Below, piece after piece: positions 34,277 through 45,248 of a stretch of DNA of 64,000 nt. The stretch lies in contig NZ_VMHE01000003.1 in NCBI RefSeq assembly GCF_007559425.1, positions 1 to 64,000 on the forward strand, in the 5' to 3' direction. Source of the stretch: Allobacillus salarius (GTDB lineage Bacteria > Bacillota > Bacilli > Bacillales > Alkalibacillaceae). Positions within the stretch are counted from its first letter, which is position 1, and the number at the start of each line of letters is the position of its first letter. The notes below the pieces were generated by a model that saw only the letters and a program-made list of their open reading frames with translations, ran no database searches and had not been told where the DNA came from. The position numbers were made by a program, and so were the translations under genes.

Positions 34277-34510
34277 TTAAGATACGATATAGCCTAATAA
34301 GAACGTGATAACCATGAAAGTTACCCCTAACACAATTGTCACACGGTGTAAAACACCTTCTAGACCACGGGCTTTTTGCTTTCCGAATAATTGTTCAGCA
34401 CCGCCAGTGATTACTCCAGATAATCCAGCGCTTTTGCCTGACTGAAGTAAGATGGTAATAATTAAACCGAGTGTATTGATGAAAAGCAATGTCACTAAGA
34501 AACCGTACAT
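34277..34510 (-). CDS. secG: Protein translocase subunit SecG
   Basis: 77 aa with two membrane segments and the conserved connecting part LLQSGKSAGLSG and LFGKQKARGLEG. It assists the SecYEG channel. Heads the secG-est-rnr-smpB-ssrA group. Confidence 0.95.
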   Translation of the reverse strand: MYGFLVTLLFINTLGLIITILLQSGKSAGLSGVITGGAEQLFGKQKARGLEGVLHRVTIVLGVTFMVITFLLGYIVS

Positions 34511-34604
34511 GTCTTTGACCTCCTATGCTTGCACACAAATCCATACAAATAATTTTACATAAACAAGCTGAATTTTGCAATACCTTTTATAGGCAATGAC
34601 CAAA

Positions 34605-34639
34605 TAAAAAACCTGAACGCTCGCATAAAGCGTTCAGGT
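34605..34639 (-). terminator. Terminator of the symporter gene
   Basis: CCTGAACGCT and AGCGTTCAGG form a 10-bp perfect stem; on the minus strand it is followed by TTTTTTATTT. Confidence 0.92.
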
Positions 34640-34644
34640 CATCA

Positions 34645-35904
34645 TTATGACTGTGATTGTGTGACAGGTGATTCTTCTAGTTCGCTTGTTTCCTCTATGT
34701 CGGGTTCTGTTTCTGAGATGTAAAGTGCGCAGGCTGCATCACCAGTAATATTGACGGCTGTACGCGCCATATCAAGTAAACGGTCGACCCCGAGAATCAA
34801 ACCAATTGCTTCTACCGGAAGACCAACTTGCTGAAGAACCATTGCTAGCATGATTAATCCTACGCCAGGAACGGCAGCAGTACCAATAGACGCAAGAACG
34901 GCAATTAACAAGACGGTTAGTAGCTGTGTAAGCGTTAAGCTCTCTGCATAAACTTGTGCGATAAATACAGTAGCAACCCCTTGCATAATTGCAGTACCAT
35001 CCATGTTAATCGTTGCTCCGAGTGGTTGAACGAAACTACTGACCGGTTCCTTTACACCTAGTCGCTTTTGAGCTGTCGTCATCGACACTGGTAATGTCGC
35101 ACCACTACTTGCAGTACCAAATGCCACACTCATTGCAGGCGCAAAGTTTTTGATGAACCAAATTGGGCTTTTCTTTGCCATGAATTTCACGACGGACCCA
35201 TAAGTTACAACTAAATGGATCAAGAGAGCGGCCAGTACGACGAGGAAGTATGCAGCTAATGATTTAATCGCATCCCATCCTGCACCACCAACGGCTGAAG
35301 CAATTAAACCAAATGCACCGAATGGAGCTGTATACATGACAATATTGACAACATACATTACTAAATCGAATGCTTGGTCCAAAAACTTCTTAATGAGATC
35401 GGTTTTCTTATTTAACGTTGCTAACCCAACACCTAATAAAATCGCAAAAAAGATAATTTGAAGCATTTCCCCATTCACCATCGCTGCGATTGGGTTTGTC
35501 GGGATAATATTCAACAACGTATCCACGACAGAAGGCGCTTCACTCGGCTCATACTCAACACCTGTTGTATCGATTAAACCTTTTTCACCTGGCTTGATTA
35601 ACAATGCCAATGACATCGCGATGGTAATCGCAATAGCTGTTGACGTCAGGAAAAATAGGATTGTTTTCCCACCGATTCTACCTAATTTTTTCGGATCACC
35701 AAGTGAAGCTGTCCCGATGACAAGTGATACGAAAACAATTGGCACGACTAACATTTGAATCAATCGTAAAAAGATTTCTCCTAGTGGTGTAAAGAAATAC
35801 GTATCAATAGGTCCAAATGCACTAGGAGCAAATATATTCAAACCTAAACCGATTGCAATACCTAAAATCAATGCAATAACAATCTGTTTCGTTAGATTTT
35901 TCAT
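34645..35904 (-). CDS. Dicarboxylate/amino acid:cation symporter (GltT/DctA family)
   Basis: 419 aa, family length. Conserved features: HP1 serine-rich FGTASSGATLPVSM, the Na-binding NMDGT in segment 7, and a C-terminal VDRLLDMARTAVNITGD substrate site. The family imports glutamate, aspartate or C4-dicarboxylates with Na or protons. The sequence alone does not decide between glutamate and dicarboxylates. Monocistronic with a possible cre site upstream. Confidence 0.92.
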   Translation of the reverse strand: MKNLTKQIVIALILGIAIGLGLNIFAPSAFGPIDTYFFTPLGEIFLRLIQMLVVPIVFVSLVIGTASLGDPKKLGRIGGKTILFFLTSTAIAITIAMSLALLIKPGEKGLIDTTGVEYEPSEAPSVVDTLLNIIPTNPIAAMVNGEMLQIIFFAILLGVGLATLNKKTDLIKKFLDQAFDLVMYVVNIVMYTAPFGAFGLIASAVGGAGWDAIKSLAAYFLVVLAALLIHLVVTYGSVVKFMAKKSPIWFIKNFAPAMSVAFGTASSGATLPVSMTTAQKRLGVKEPVSSFVQPLGATINMDGTAIMQGVATVFIAQVYAESLTLTQLLTVLLIAVLASIGTAAVPGVGLIMLAMVLQQVGLPVEAIGLILGVDRLLDMARTAVNITGDAACALYISETEPDIEETSELEESPVTQSQS

Positions 35905-35953
35905 CTTTCATTTCCCTCCTTAACAATAGTTACTAATAATTATGTGAAAATTT

Positions 35954-35986
35954 AGTCAATTATTATTTTTTGTGAAAGCGATTTCT
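35954..35986 (-). promoter_or_regulatory. Upstream region of the symporter gene: -35-like TTGACT and a cre-like site
   Basis: Minus-strand TTGACT at 35954-35959. TGAAAGCGATTTCT at 35973-35986 matches the cre consensus TGWAANCGNTNWCA at all but the last base. The rest of the 36000-36280 gap shows no gene; the -10 hexamer is unclear. Confidence 0.5.
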
Positions 35987-36284
35987 TAGTTGGGATAAAA
36001 AGTTTCTAGTTAACTAGCTTCATTGATATATGTTTTGAAAATACTGTTTAACAATTTGCAAAAACCTCACAGCTAGGAATCAGCACAGATCAAATCGTCA
36101 ATTCATCTTTATTATATTTGCAGCCTGCCACTGCTAATATCCGATGAAAACGAACATACATGTGCTGAAATTTTACTCGATACTGCCGAACTCATAGATT
36201 ATGCGCAATGGTTCTTCGGATAGTGCCTGTTATATTTTACATTGTATTTAAACAAGATGAAAGAGAAATTTTTCCCATTCATAT

Positions 36285-36325
36285 AAAAACCCGAGCGACA
36301 GTGATTTACACCGCCGTTCGGGTTG
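36285..36325 (-). terminator. Terminator of the glycolytic operon
   Basis: Minus strand AACCCGA...TCGGGTT with an inner CGGCGGTG/CACTGTCG stem and a TTTTTA tail. Confidence 0.88.
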
Positions 36326-36344
36326 TTGTGTGACTAGAATGATT

Positions 36345-37655
<1,311 letters not shown>

Positions 37656-39197
37656 TTATTTTGATTGAATTAAACTACTTCCTGTCATCTCACCTGGTTG
37701 TTTGATTCCTAACAATTGCAATAGGGTTGGTGCAAGATCCCCCAAAATACCGCCTTCATTTAAGGTTAGCTCTTCATCGGTCACAATGACCGGTACCGGG
37801 AAGGTCGTATGTGCGGTCATTGGACTGCCGTCTGCGTTCATAACTTGGTCAGCATTTCCGTGATCTGCCGTAATAACGGCTCGTCCACCGAGCTCAAGAA
37901 TGCGATCGACGATTCGGCCTAGACACTCATCAACGACCTCGATTGCTTTTATTGTCGGTTCAAGCTTTCCAGAATGTCCAACCATGTCCGGATTGGCAAA
38001 GTTCAAAATGATTAAATTCGGCGGTTCTTCCGCCAAGACTTCTATCAGTGCATCTGTAACTTCATACGCACTCATTTCAGGCTTCATGTCATACGTTGCA
38101 ACTTTCGGTGAATCGATTAATATCCGGTTTTCTCCTTCAAATTCCTGTTGTCTTCCCCCATTCATAAAATATGTCACATGAGGATATTTTTCTGTTTCAG
38201 CAATACGAAGTTGTGTCATTCCATTTCGGGCAACAACCTCACCAATCGTATCTTTTGGTTGATTCGGAGGAAACGCGACACCGACATGAAAATCTTTGTC
38301 ATATTGGGTCATCGTGACCATATGCAAATCATCCAGCAATTCATAGTCATTTGCGAATACTTCGAATCGATTGTGGATAAACACATCGGTCAGCTGGTTG
38401 GCACGATCCGGACGGAAATTCGCAAAAATGATTGCATCGCCATTATCTACGCGTGAAAGTGGCACACCGTCATCATCCAATATGACAATCGGTTTAATGA
38501 ATTCATCATAGACTCCTTCATCATAAGCTGCCTTGACCGCTTCAATCGCATCCTCACTCGCATTTCCTTCACCAAACCTGATTGCTCGATACGCTTTTTC
38601 TACTCGGTCATACCGATGATCTCGGTCCATTGCATAATAGCGACCGGTAACCGTCGCAAGTTTTGCGTTCGGTACTTCTTCCATTTTTTCATTTAACTGT
38701 GCCAAATAATCAACTGCTGTTTTCGGTCCAACATCCCGACCATCCAAAAAGGCATGAACATAAACGTTTTGCACCTTTTGCTTTTTGGCTACGTCCAACA
38801 ACGCGAAAATATGATCAATATGGCTATGAACGCCCCCATCTGAAAGCAACCCAAAAATGTGTAGTGAACTTTGATGTTTCTTTACATGTTCAATAGCGTT
38901 TGAGAATGCTTCATTATTAAAAAATCGGCCATCTCGGATTGCCACATTAATGCGTGTTAAATTTTGATAAACGACTCTTCCTGCTCCGATGTTCAAGTGA
39001 CCGACTTCCGAATTTCCCATCTGGCCTTCAGGTAAGCCGACCGCCTCCCCAGAAGACTTGAGTGTTGTTGTCGGGAACTGATTCCAATATCGATCGAAAT
39101 TCGGCGTGTGTGCTTGTTTTACTGCGTTTCCGAATTCTTCATCTCTTAATGCATAGCCATCTAAGATGATTAATGCTGCGAGTGGATTATTTTGCAT
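37656..39197 (-). CDS. gpmI: 2,3-bisphosphoglycerate-independent phosphoglycerate mutase
   Basis: 513 aa, normal length. Catalytic Ser in [14 protein letters not shown] (about residue 62), Mn-binding DGRDVGP and ITADHGNAD. Interconverts 3- and 2-phosphoglycerate. Overlaps the end of tpiA by 11 bp. Confidence 0.97.
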   Translation of the reverse strand: MQNNPLAALIILDGYALRDEEFGNAVKQAHTPNFDRYWNQFPTTTLKSSGEAVGLPEGQMGNSEVGHLNIGAGRVVYQNLTRINVAIRDGRFFNNEAFSNAIEHVKKHQSSLHIFGLLSDGGVHSHIDHIFALLDVAKKQKVQNVYVHAFLDGRDVGPKTAVDYLAQLNEKMEEVPNAKLATVTGRYYAMDRDHRYDRVEKAYRAIRFGEGNASEDAIEAVKAAYDEGVYDEFIKPIVILDDDGVPLSRVDNGDAIIFANFRPDRANQLTDVFIHNRFEVFANDYELLDDLHMVTMTQYDKDFHVGVAFPPNQPKDTIGEVVARNGMTQLRIAETEKYPHVTYFMNGGRQQEFEGENRILIDSPKVATYDMKPEMSAYEVTDALIEVLAEEPPNLIILNFANPDMVGHSGKLEPTIKAIEVVDECLGRIVDRILELGGRAVITADHGNADQVMNADGSPMTAHTTFPVPVIVTDEELTLNEGGILGDLAPTLLQLLGIKQPGEMTGSSLIQSK

Positions 39198-39951
39198 TGG
39201 CTCCTGCCTCCAACAATTTCAAAAATGATTCTAGTTCCATGCTCGCTCCGCCGACTAATGCGCCATCAATATCGGACTGTGCAAGAAGCTCTGCAATGTT
39301 TTCCGGTTTCACACTGCCTCCGTATTGAATGCGCACCTCATCTGCAACAGCATCGGAATATAGTTCGCGAAGTGTTTCACGGATTGTACGGCAAACTTCG
39401 TTGGCATCTTCACTTGATGCTGTTTTTCCTGTACCAATCGCCCATATCGGTTCATAAGCGACAACAGCTTTTTTCGCATCCCCTTCTCGAATGCCTTCAA
39501 ATGCTGCTTTCACTTGATTACGAACAAACTGATTCGTTTCATTGTTTTCACGCTGTTCCAATGATTCGCCGACACATACGATCGGAAGCAAATCATTTTC
39601 GAATGCAGCTTTCATTTTTTTGTTGATGAGCTCGTCATCTTCATGGAAATATTGACGACGCTCCGAGTGACCTAAAATCACATAATCGACTAAAATGTTT
39701 TCAAGCATTTCCGGACTTACTTCACCTGTGAAGGCACCGCTCTTTTCATAGTGCATATTTTGAGCTCCGATTCGAATTGGCGTGTCTCTTGCCGCTTCTG
39801 TTAAAAATGGCAAGTGGATAAATGATGCACAGATGACCGTGTCCACTTTTGAACCTTCTGGAACTTCGTCACGTAAAGACATGACGAACCGAGCGCCGTC
39901 TGCCGCTAATTTATTCATTTTCCAGTTTCCTGCAATAATAGGCTTTCTCAT
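39187..39951 (-). CDS. tpiA: Triosephosphate isomerase
   Basis: 254 aa. Motifs: AGNWKMNK (substrate Lys), [13 protein letters not shown] (catalytic His), [15 protein letters not shown] (catalytic Glu and loop 6). Directly abuts pgk. Confidence 0.97.
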   Translation of the reverse strand: MRKPIIAGNWKMNKLAADGARFVMSLRDEVPEGSKVDTVICASFIHLPFLTEAARDTPIRIGAQNMHYEKSGAFTGEVSPEMLENILVDYVILGHSERRQYFHEDDELINKKMKAAFENDLLPIVCVGESLEQRENNETNQFVRNQVKAAFEGIREGDAKKAVVAYEPIWAIGTGKTASSEDANEVCRTIRETLRELYSDAVADEVRIQYGGSVKPENIAELLAQSDIDGALVGGASMELESFLKLLEAGANAK

Positions 39952-41148
39952 TTATTTGTTCACTCCTTCTTCATCTTCCAATGCTTGTACACCTGGTAGC
40001 ACTTTTCCTTCCATGAATTCTAAGGACGCTCCACCACCAGTGGAAATATGATTCATCTCTTCGGCAAAGTTGAACTTCTCAACAGCTGAAGCTGAGTCGC
40101 CACCGCCGATGATTGTGTAACCGTCCGTCGTCGCTAATGCTTCTGCGACTCCTTTCGTTCCTTCAGCAAATGCATCCATTTCAAATACACCCATCGGTCC
40201 ATTCCATAAAATCAATTGTGAGTTTTTAATTGTTTCAGCGTATTCTTGAACCGTCTCTGGACCGATATCTAGTCCTTGCCAGCCTGCTGTCATTTCTTCA
40301 ACAGGAACAATCTTTTTGTTGGCATCTTCAGCGAATTGATCAGCCATCACAACATCCTTTGGCAAGTGTAACGATACGCCTTTCTCTTTCGCTTTCTCGA
40401 TAAACTGCTTGGCCAAATCAATTTTATCTTCTTCTAATAGCGAGTCGCCAATTTCATGGCCCATCGCTTTGATGAATGTAAAGGAAAGACCGCCGCCAAT
40501 GAGTAGATGGTCGACTTTTTCCAATAAGTTATCAATGACACCGATTTTATCTTTAACCTTTGAGCCTCCGATAATCGCGGTAAATGGACGATCAGGATCT
40601 TCAAGCGCATTGCCCAATACGTTAATTTCTTTTTCCAATAAAAATCCAGATACAGCAGGTAAATGATGTGCAATTCCTTCTGTGGAAGCGTGTGCACGGT
40701 GAGCCGTACCGAATGCATCATTGACATAAAGATCAGCAAGGGATGCGAACTGTTTGGCTAGTTCTGGGTCATTTTGTTTTTCGCCTGGCTCGAAACGGAC
40801 GTTTTCCAATAATAAAACATCACGATTTTCCATTTTTTCAACGGCTTCTTTTACTTCGTCTGAAAAAACGTCATCCAGTTTGTAAACGGGTTGTTGTAAG
40901 TAGTTGCTAAGTGATTGTGCGACGGCATCCAAGCGAAGCTCTTCAACGACTTCTCCGCCAGGTCGACCGAGGTGACTTGCCAAAATGACTTTGGCTTCTT
41001 TTTGAATGAGGTACATAATTGTTGTTAATGCAGATTTAATACGGGTGTCGTCTGTGATTTCACCATCTTGCATCGGTACGTTGAAATCAACACGGACGAA
41101 GACTTTTTTGCCTTTCACATCGACATCTCGAACGTTCTTTTTGCGCAT
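39952..41148 (-). CDS. pgk: Phosphoglycerate kinase
   Basis: 398 aa. N-terminal [24 protein letters not shown], and the C-terminal nucleotide site with [15 protein letters not shown] and [12 protein letters not shown]. Makes ATP from 1,3-bisphosphoglycerate. Ribosome-binding site GGAGG. A hairpin separates it from gapA. Confidence 0.97.
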   Translation of the reverse strand: MRKKNVRDVDVKGKKVFVRVDFNVPMQDGEITDDTRIKSALTTIMYLIQKEAKVILASHLGRPGGEVVEELRLDAVAQSLSNYLQQPVYKLDDVFSDEVKEAVEKMENRDVLLLENVRFEPGEKQNDPELAKQFASLADLYVNDAFGTAHRAHASTEGIAHHLPAVSGFLLEKEINVLGNALEDPDRPFTAIIGGSKVKDKIGVIDNLLEKVDHLLIGGGLSFTFIKAMGHEIGDSLLEEDKIDLAKQFIEKAKEKGVSLHLPKDVVMADQFAEDANKKIVPVEEMTAGWQGLDIGPETVQEYAETIKNSQLILWNGPMGVFEMDAFAEGTKGVAEALATTDGYTIIGGGDSASAVEKFNFAEEMNHISTGGGASLEFMEGKVLPGVQALEDEEGVNK

Positions 41149-41216
41149 GTTTAAAACCTCCAGCTATTGAGTTTCCTTATGTAACTGTTTACCCTATAAT
41201 GTCTGATTTTAAAAGA

Positions 41217-41246
41217 AAAGGAGGAACATTGAAATGCTCCTCCTTT
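41217..41246 (-). terminator. Hairpin between gapA and pgk
   Basis: Minus strand AAAGGAGGA...TCCTCCTTT followed by TCTTTTAAA. In B. subtilis the gapA part of this operon is expressed more than the rest; a leaky terminator here would do the same. Confidence 0.7.
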
Positions 41247-41304
41247 AGTCTACCATTTTTCATCGCAAAATGAAGTGAGAAATGGTAAGACAGTTATTCA
41301 ATCT

Positions 41305-42315
41305 TTAGAAGCCTTGTTTACCCATATGAATCGCTAGATCGATACAACGGTGGGAATAGCCAGATTCGTTATCGTACCAAGAGATAACCTTAACCATATT
41401 CCCGTCCATAACCATCGTGGAAGCTCCATCAACGATTGATGAGAATGTGTTGCCGTTATAGTCTGAAGAAACGAGTGGTAATTCTGTATAATCGAGATAC
41501 CCTTTTAGGTCGCCTTCTTCAGATGCTTTTTTCATAGCTTCGTTTACTTGTTCTTTTGTCACGTCTTGGTCTAATTCCGCAACCAAGTCAACAAGAGATA
41601 CGTTTGGTGTCGGCACACGAACAGCCATACCTGTTAATTTCCCATCAACTTCTGGTAGTACTTTCGCCACAGCTTCAGCAGCACCCGTAGACGTTGGGAT
41701 GATGTTTTCAGCTGCTGCACGTGCGCGACGGTAGTCACCATGTGGGGCATCAAGAACTTTTTGGTCGTTTGTATACGAGTGAACGGTTGTCATCATACCG
41801 CGTTTCAATCCGAATTCATCAACCAATACTTTCGTTACTGGTGCTAAGCAGTTCGTCGTACACGATGCGTTAGAAACAATTTTGTGTGCGTCTTTGTCAT
41901 ATTCGTTTTCGTTTACACCCATCGCAACAGTTAAGTCAACATCTTTTCCAGGTGCAGAGATGATGACACGTTTCGCACCTGCATCCAAGTGTTTCTGCGC
42001 ACTTTCACGGTCACGGAAGATTCCAGTCGATTCAATAACGATATCGACACCGAATTCGCCCCATTTCAAATTAGCTGGATCACGTTCAGAAGTGACATGA
42101 TATTCTTTGCCGTCAATGACTAAATTATTACCATTTACTTCAACTTCTTCTTCTAATGTTCCATGAACTGTATCGTATTTGAGTAAATGTGCAAGCATGT
42201 TTGCATCGGTCAAATCGTTAATCGCTACAACTTCTATGTCGTCATGTTTCAACGCTTCACCGAAAATTCGACGTCCAATTCTTCCAAATCCGTTAATACC
42301 AATTTTTACTGCCAT
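41305..42315 (-). CDS. gapA: Glyceraldehyde-3-phosphate dehydrogenase (glycolytic GapA)
   Basis: 336 aa. NAD domain INGFGRIGRRIF; catalytic Cys in SNASCTTNCLAPV (about residue 152); HSYTNDQKVLD. The asparagine-aspartate context and its place behind cggR indicate the NAD-dependent glycolytic enzyme rather than GapB. Confidence 0.97.
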   Translation of the reverse strand: MAVKIGINGFGRIGRRIFGEALKHDDIEVVAINDLTDANMLAHLLKYDTVHGTLEEEVEVNGNNLVIDGKEYHVTSERDPANLKWGEFGVDIVIESTGIFRDRESAQKHLDAGAKRVIISAPGKDVDLTVAMGVNENEYDKDAHKIVSNASCTTNCLAPVTKVLVDEFGLKRGMMTTVHSYTNDQKVLDAPHGDYRRARAAAENIIPTSTGAAEAVAKVLPEVDGKLTGMAVRVPTPNVSLVDLVAELDQDVTKEQVNEAMKKASEEGDLKGYLDYTELPLVSSDYNGNTFSSIVDGASTMVMDGNMVKVISWYDNESGYSHRCIDLAIHMGKQGF

Positions 42316-42341
42316 GTGACATACCTCCGAATTAACTTTAT

Positions 42342-43376
42342 TTATGATTTATTTTCTTGCAATTGTTCGATCAAGTATCTGGCCACTGCCTCATCTATAA
42401 TGAGCCACCCACTAGGAATCCATCGTAAAAAAGCAGCAACAGCTTCTTTTTTCGATGATCCGCCAGCGACCGTGATGAGTGATGGGATTTTCTTAACTAA
42501 TTCAGCAGAAATTCCTATTGTATCTACTCTATCAATAACATTCCCATTTTTATCAAAGTAATAACCAAATGCTTCGCCGACCGCTTTCGAAGATTTTAAT
42601 TTCTCTTTTGTAGCTTCAGTTGCTTTTCTTCTGTCTGCCATCGTCAAAGCGTCACCGACACCATGGATAAGCACATCAGCTTTTTCCATCAATGAAACAA
42701 TCTCTTTTACACCTGGCTGCTCCAACATTTTTTCTTTCAATTCAGGACCCATTTCATCTGGTACATGAAGCAATCGATAGTCGCCATTTGTTTCTTGAGC
42801 CATCTTGACGCAAATGGAGTTCGCTTGGTATTCGTGCAAATCACCGAGGCCGCCGCGAGCTGGGATAAATAATGGACGCTTTCTTTCTAGCGGTTTCATA
42901 TAATTTGCGACCATTGCCATTGTCGAGCCGCCAGTCACATCGACAATAGATTGATCCTTAATTTGCTCATGAAAAATGATGGCCGCTTCCTTCCCGAGGA
43001 TTTGTTTCGTTTCAGGGGAGGTGTCTGCATCACCAGGAACAATTTTGATTTGTTTCAAACCTAAACGGCTCTTCAACTGATGTTCAAGCGTCGTTAGGTC
43101 AGTACTTTCTTTCACCATTCGGTAATAACTTTCAACAATCTCATGACCAGCTGCAGTGATAAACATCCCTTTATTCGTCACTTCGATTAATCCTTGCCGA
43201 TCGAGAAATTCTGTTTCACTGCGGATATGCCGCTCAGTTTCTTTCAAATATTCGGCAAGCGATCGTCTACCAACTGGTTCGAGCGTTGCGATTCCCTTTA
43301 ATATTCGGTAACGTTCGTCCATTTTATGCATCAATTCTGGGATTAGGATTTGCTGAAATTGATATAAACTTTTCAC
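42342..43376 (-). CDS. cggR: Central glycolytic genes regulator CggR
   Basis: 344 aa from a GTG with AAGGAGG upstream. SorC/DeoR type: N-terminal helix-turn-helix (GRRSLAEYLKETERHIRSE) and a C-terminal sugar-binding domain (VIDRVDTIGIS...). In B. subtilis it represses cggR-gapA-pgk-tpi-pgm-eno and is released by fructose-1,6-bisphosphate. It is 26 bp upstream of gapA, with no separate promoter in between. Confidence 0.95.
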   Translation of the reverse strand: MKSLYQFQQILIPELMHKMDERYRILKGIATLEPVGRRSLAEYLKETERHIRSETEFLDRQGLIEVTNKGMFITAAGHEIVESYYRMVKESTDLTTLEHQLKSRLGLKQIKIVPGDADTSPETKQILGKEAAIIFHEQIKDQSIVDVTGGSTMAMVANYMKPLERKRPLFIPARGGLGDLHEYQANSICVKMAQETNGDYRLLHVPDEMGPELKEKMLEQPGVKEIVSLMEKADVLIHGVGDALTMADRRKATEATKEKLKSSKAVGEAFGYYFDKNGNVIDRVDTIGISAELVKKIPSLITVAGGSSKKEAVAAFLRWIPSGWLIIDEAVARYLIEQLQENKS

Positions 43377-43493
43377 TCACTCATCACCTCCTTGCTCAGA
43401 AATTTATTAGCGGGATTTATCTGATGGTCAATTACAGACCAAGAGTGTGTCTTTATTTGTCCTGCTTAGTGCAAAAAAATATTTCCTGACTCT

Positions 43494-43522
43494 AGTATAC
43501 AAAAAACAAGTGAGAGCCACAA
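43494..43522 (-). promoter_or_regulatory. Putative promoter of the cggR operon
   Basis: Minus strand TTGTGG, 17-bp spacer, TATACT. About 115 bp of leader follows before cggR, containing AGCAGGACAAATAAAG, which resembles half of a CggR operator (CGGGAC-type). The operator match is weak. Confidence 0.55.
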
Positions 43523-43573
43523 CTAAAAGGCTAAGGAATTTCTTTTATATATAAGAAATCCCTAACCCTTTAG
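43523..43573 (-). terminator. Long hairpin at the end of the glutaredoxin-like gene
   Basis: CTAAAGGGTTAGGGATTTCTT pairs with its counterpart at the other side of ATATAT across about 20 positions with few mismatches. It overlaps the stop codon of the gene and ends just before the cggR promoter. Confidence 0.65.
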
Positions 43574-43819
43574 ATTTTTGGCCAAAAAATTTTCAACCGT
43601 CACGAATGAAAGATCTTCAGCTGTTAACTCATCATCGTCGACTCGAATCACCGGGATGGTCAGAAAATAAGATTCCAATAACCGCTCATCCTGATAAATA
43701 TTCTGTTCGACAATCGTGAAATTATACTCCGATTGAAAAATTTGCAGCATCTGCTTCGCTTCTTCACATAATTTACAGTTGTGTTTTGTATAAAAATAAA
43801 CCATTTTCGTTTTACGCAT
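43562..43819 (-). CDS. Glutaredoxin-like protein
   Basis: 85 aa with a glutaredoxin fold; CXXC in TKHNCKLCEEAKQML (about residues 15-18), and the cis-Pro in TIPVIRVDD. Found upstream of cggR in several Bacilli. Function unknown; a DUF836-type redox protein is the best description. Confidence 0.85.
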   Translation of the reverse strand: MRKTKMVYFYTKHNCKLCEEAKQMLQIFQSEYNFTIVEQNIYQDERLLESYFLTIPVIRVDDDELTAEDLSFVTVENFLAKNLKG

Positions 43820-43975
43820 GGTGTTTTGCCCCTTAATTAAGTTCTTAATGCTATTATATCGAACTGATACCCGAAAAGTGAATTGATTAATCTTAGCTAT
43901 GTGTTCTTTTGGTGAATTTATGAGTTTGAATTTTTGAATTGAGGAATTTGATGTGTGCTAGTTAGTCGTTGGGGG

Positions 43976-44150
43976 TTTTTATCGACAGTTGGAGGGGCTT
44001 TTTCAACAGTTAGGGCGCGGTTATCAGCAGTTAGAGAGACTTTTTCAACAGTTAGAAAGCGTTTATCAACAGTCAGAGCAGCTGTTTCAACAGTTAGAGT
44101 CCGTTTATCAACAGTCAGAGCGGCTGTTTCAACAGTTAGGGCTCATCCCA
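43976..44150. repeat. 21-bp tandem repeat array, locus E
   Basis: The core TCRACAGTTAGAG recurs at 43982, 44003, 44024, 44045, 44066, 44087, 44108 and 44129, all exactly 21 bp apart without any indel. Units alternate between a TTTATCAACAGTC form and a TTTTTCAACAGTTAG form, giving a 42-bp higher-order period. It fills the gap between the glutaredoxin-like gene and tRNA-Arg. Confidence 0.93.
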
Positions 44151-44201
44151 ACTATATAGAAAAACTCCACAACACAAAATGTGCAGCAGAGTTTTTAACA
44201 G

Positions 44202-44273
44202 CCTCCTCGGAGGGAATCGAACCCCCATCGCAAGAACCGGAATCTTGTGTGTTATCCTTTACACCACGAGGAG
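44202..44273 (-). tRNA. tRNA-Arg (anticodon CCG)
   Basis: 72 nt on the minus strand. Acceptor CTCCTCG/CGAGGAG with discriminator G, anticodon stem CAAGA/TCTTG with loop TTCCGGT, T arm GGGGGTTCGATTCCC. CCA is not encoded. It reads the CGG codon. Confidence 0.96.
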
Positions 44274-44516
44274 AAATATGTTGTGATAAAATGAATTGCA
44301 GTGCAGTAAAAATTATACGTTGGCTATATGTTAATTTCAAGATTTGATTTTTAAAAACCAAAATTTAGTCTATCATAAAATTGTATATTTTGAAAGAAAC
44401 TTAATATTTTTATGCGCCTACTTAACGTTTAAATGGTCAATTAGTTGGGAACATTGAATATGGACCTACATAAGAAATCAACTTCATGAATAAAGTCAAA
44501 AAGAGTGAACTTTTTG

Positions 44517-44546
44517 TTTGACCTTATTTGACCAAAGAGGTAAGAT
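44517..44546 (+). promoter_or_regulatory. clpP promoter with a CtsR box
   Basis: TTTGACCTTATTTGACC (44517-44533) is the reverse complement of a perfect CtsR site GGTCAAA-TAA-GGTCAAA. TTGACC within it (44518-44523), a 17-bp spacer and TAAGAT (44541-44546) form a SigA promoter, so CtsR covers the -35. Heat shock inactivates CtsR and would induce clpP. Confidence 0.93.
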
Positions 44547-44581
44547 TAAATTGAATAAAGAAATTAAAAGGAGTGAATGGA

Positions 44582-45160
44582 ATGAATTTAATCCCTACAG
44601 TTATTGAACAAACGAACCGCGGAGAACGTGCTTACGATATTTATTCCCGTCTACTAAAAGATCGTATCATTATGCTAGGTGGACCGGTTGATGACAACGT
44701 TGCCAACTCGATCGTCGCACAGATGCTATTTTTAGCAGCGGAAGATCCTGACAAAGATATTTCTTTATACATCAACTCACCAGGTGGTTCCATCACTGCT
44801 GGTATGGCGATTTATGACACAATGCAATTCATCAAGCCAGATGTTTCTACAATCTGTGTAGGTATGGCTGCATCTATGGGTGCATTCTTGCTTGCGGCAG
44901 GTGCTGAAGGAAAACGTTATGGGCTACCAAACTCTGAAGTAATGATTCACCAACCATTAGGTGGTACACAAGGTCAAGCTTCTGACATTGAGATTCACGC
45001 AAAACGAATCATTGAAATGCGTGAAAAAATCAACCAAATTCTTGCGGATCGTACAGGTCAGCCGCTTGAAGTAATTGAGCGCGATACAGACCGCGACAAC
45101 TTCATGTCTGCTGAAAAAGCAAAAGAATACGGTATGATTGACGAAGTTATGGAAAAATAG
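44582..45160 (+). CDS. clpP: ATP-dependent Clp protease proteolytic subunit
   Basis: 192 aa from the ATG preceded by AAAGGAG; a GTG 9 bp upstream is in frame but too close to the site. Catalytic Ser in [11 protein letters not shown] (about 98), His in MIHQPLGG (about 123), Asp in [11 protein letters not shown] (about 172). It forms the tetradecameric peptidase used with ClpX, ClpC or ClpE, including for tmRNA-tagged proteins. Monocistronic. Confidence 0.97.
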   Translation: MNLIPTVIEQTNRGERAYDIYSRLLKDRIIMLGGPVDDNVANSIVAQMLFLAAEDPDKDISLYINSPGGSITAGMAIYDTMQFIKPDVSTICVGMAASMGAFLLAAGAEGKRYGLPNSEVMIHQPLGGTQGQASDIEIHAKRIIEMREKINQILADRTGQPLEVIERDTDRDNFMSAEKAKEYGMIDEVMEK

Positions 45161-45198
45161 AATGAGATTTGAATAAAATTTTCAAATGAATCAATTCA

Positions 45199-45240
45199 AA
45201 AAGAGCAGTGGATTACGTTATAATCCGCTGCTCTTTTTTT
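45199..45240 (+). terminator. Terminator of clpP
   Basis: AAGAGCAGTGGATTA pairs with TAATCCGCTGCTCTT, followed by seven T. Confidence 0.92.
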
Positions 45241-45248
45241 ACTTAGCG

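Noticed and set aside
43976-44150. CRISPR-like or origin-of-replication array
   Set aside because: There are no spacers, and no dnaA/dnaN or other origin genes are nearby; only the 9-mer resemblance to a DnaA box remains and is reported as speculation.
43955-44347. A 130-codon frame of STVRA repeats running through tRNA-Arg
   Set aside because: It crosses the tRNA gene and is explained by array E.
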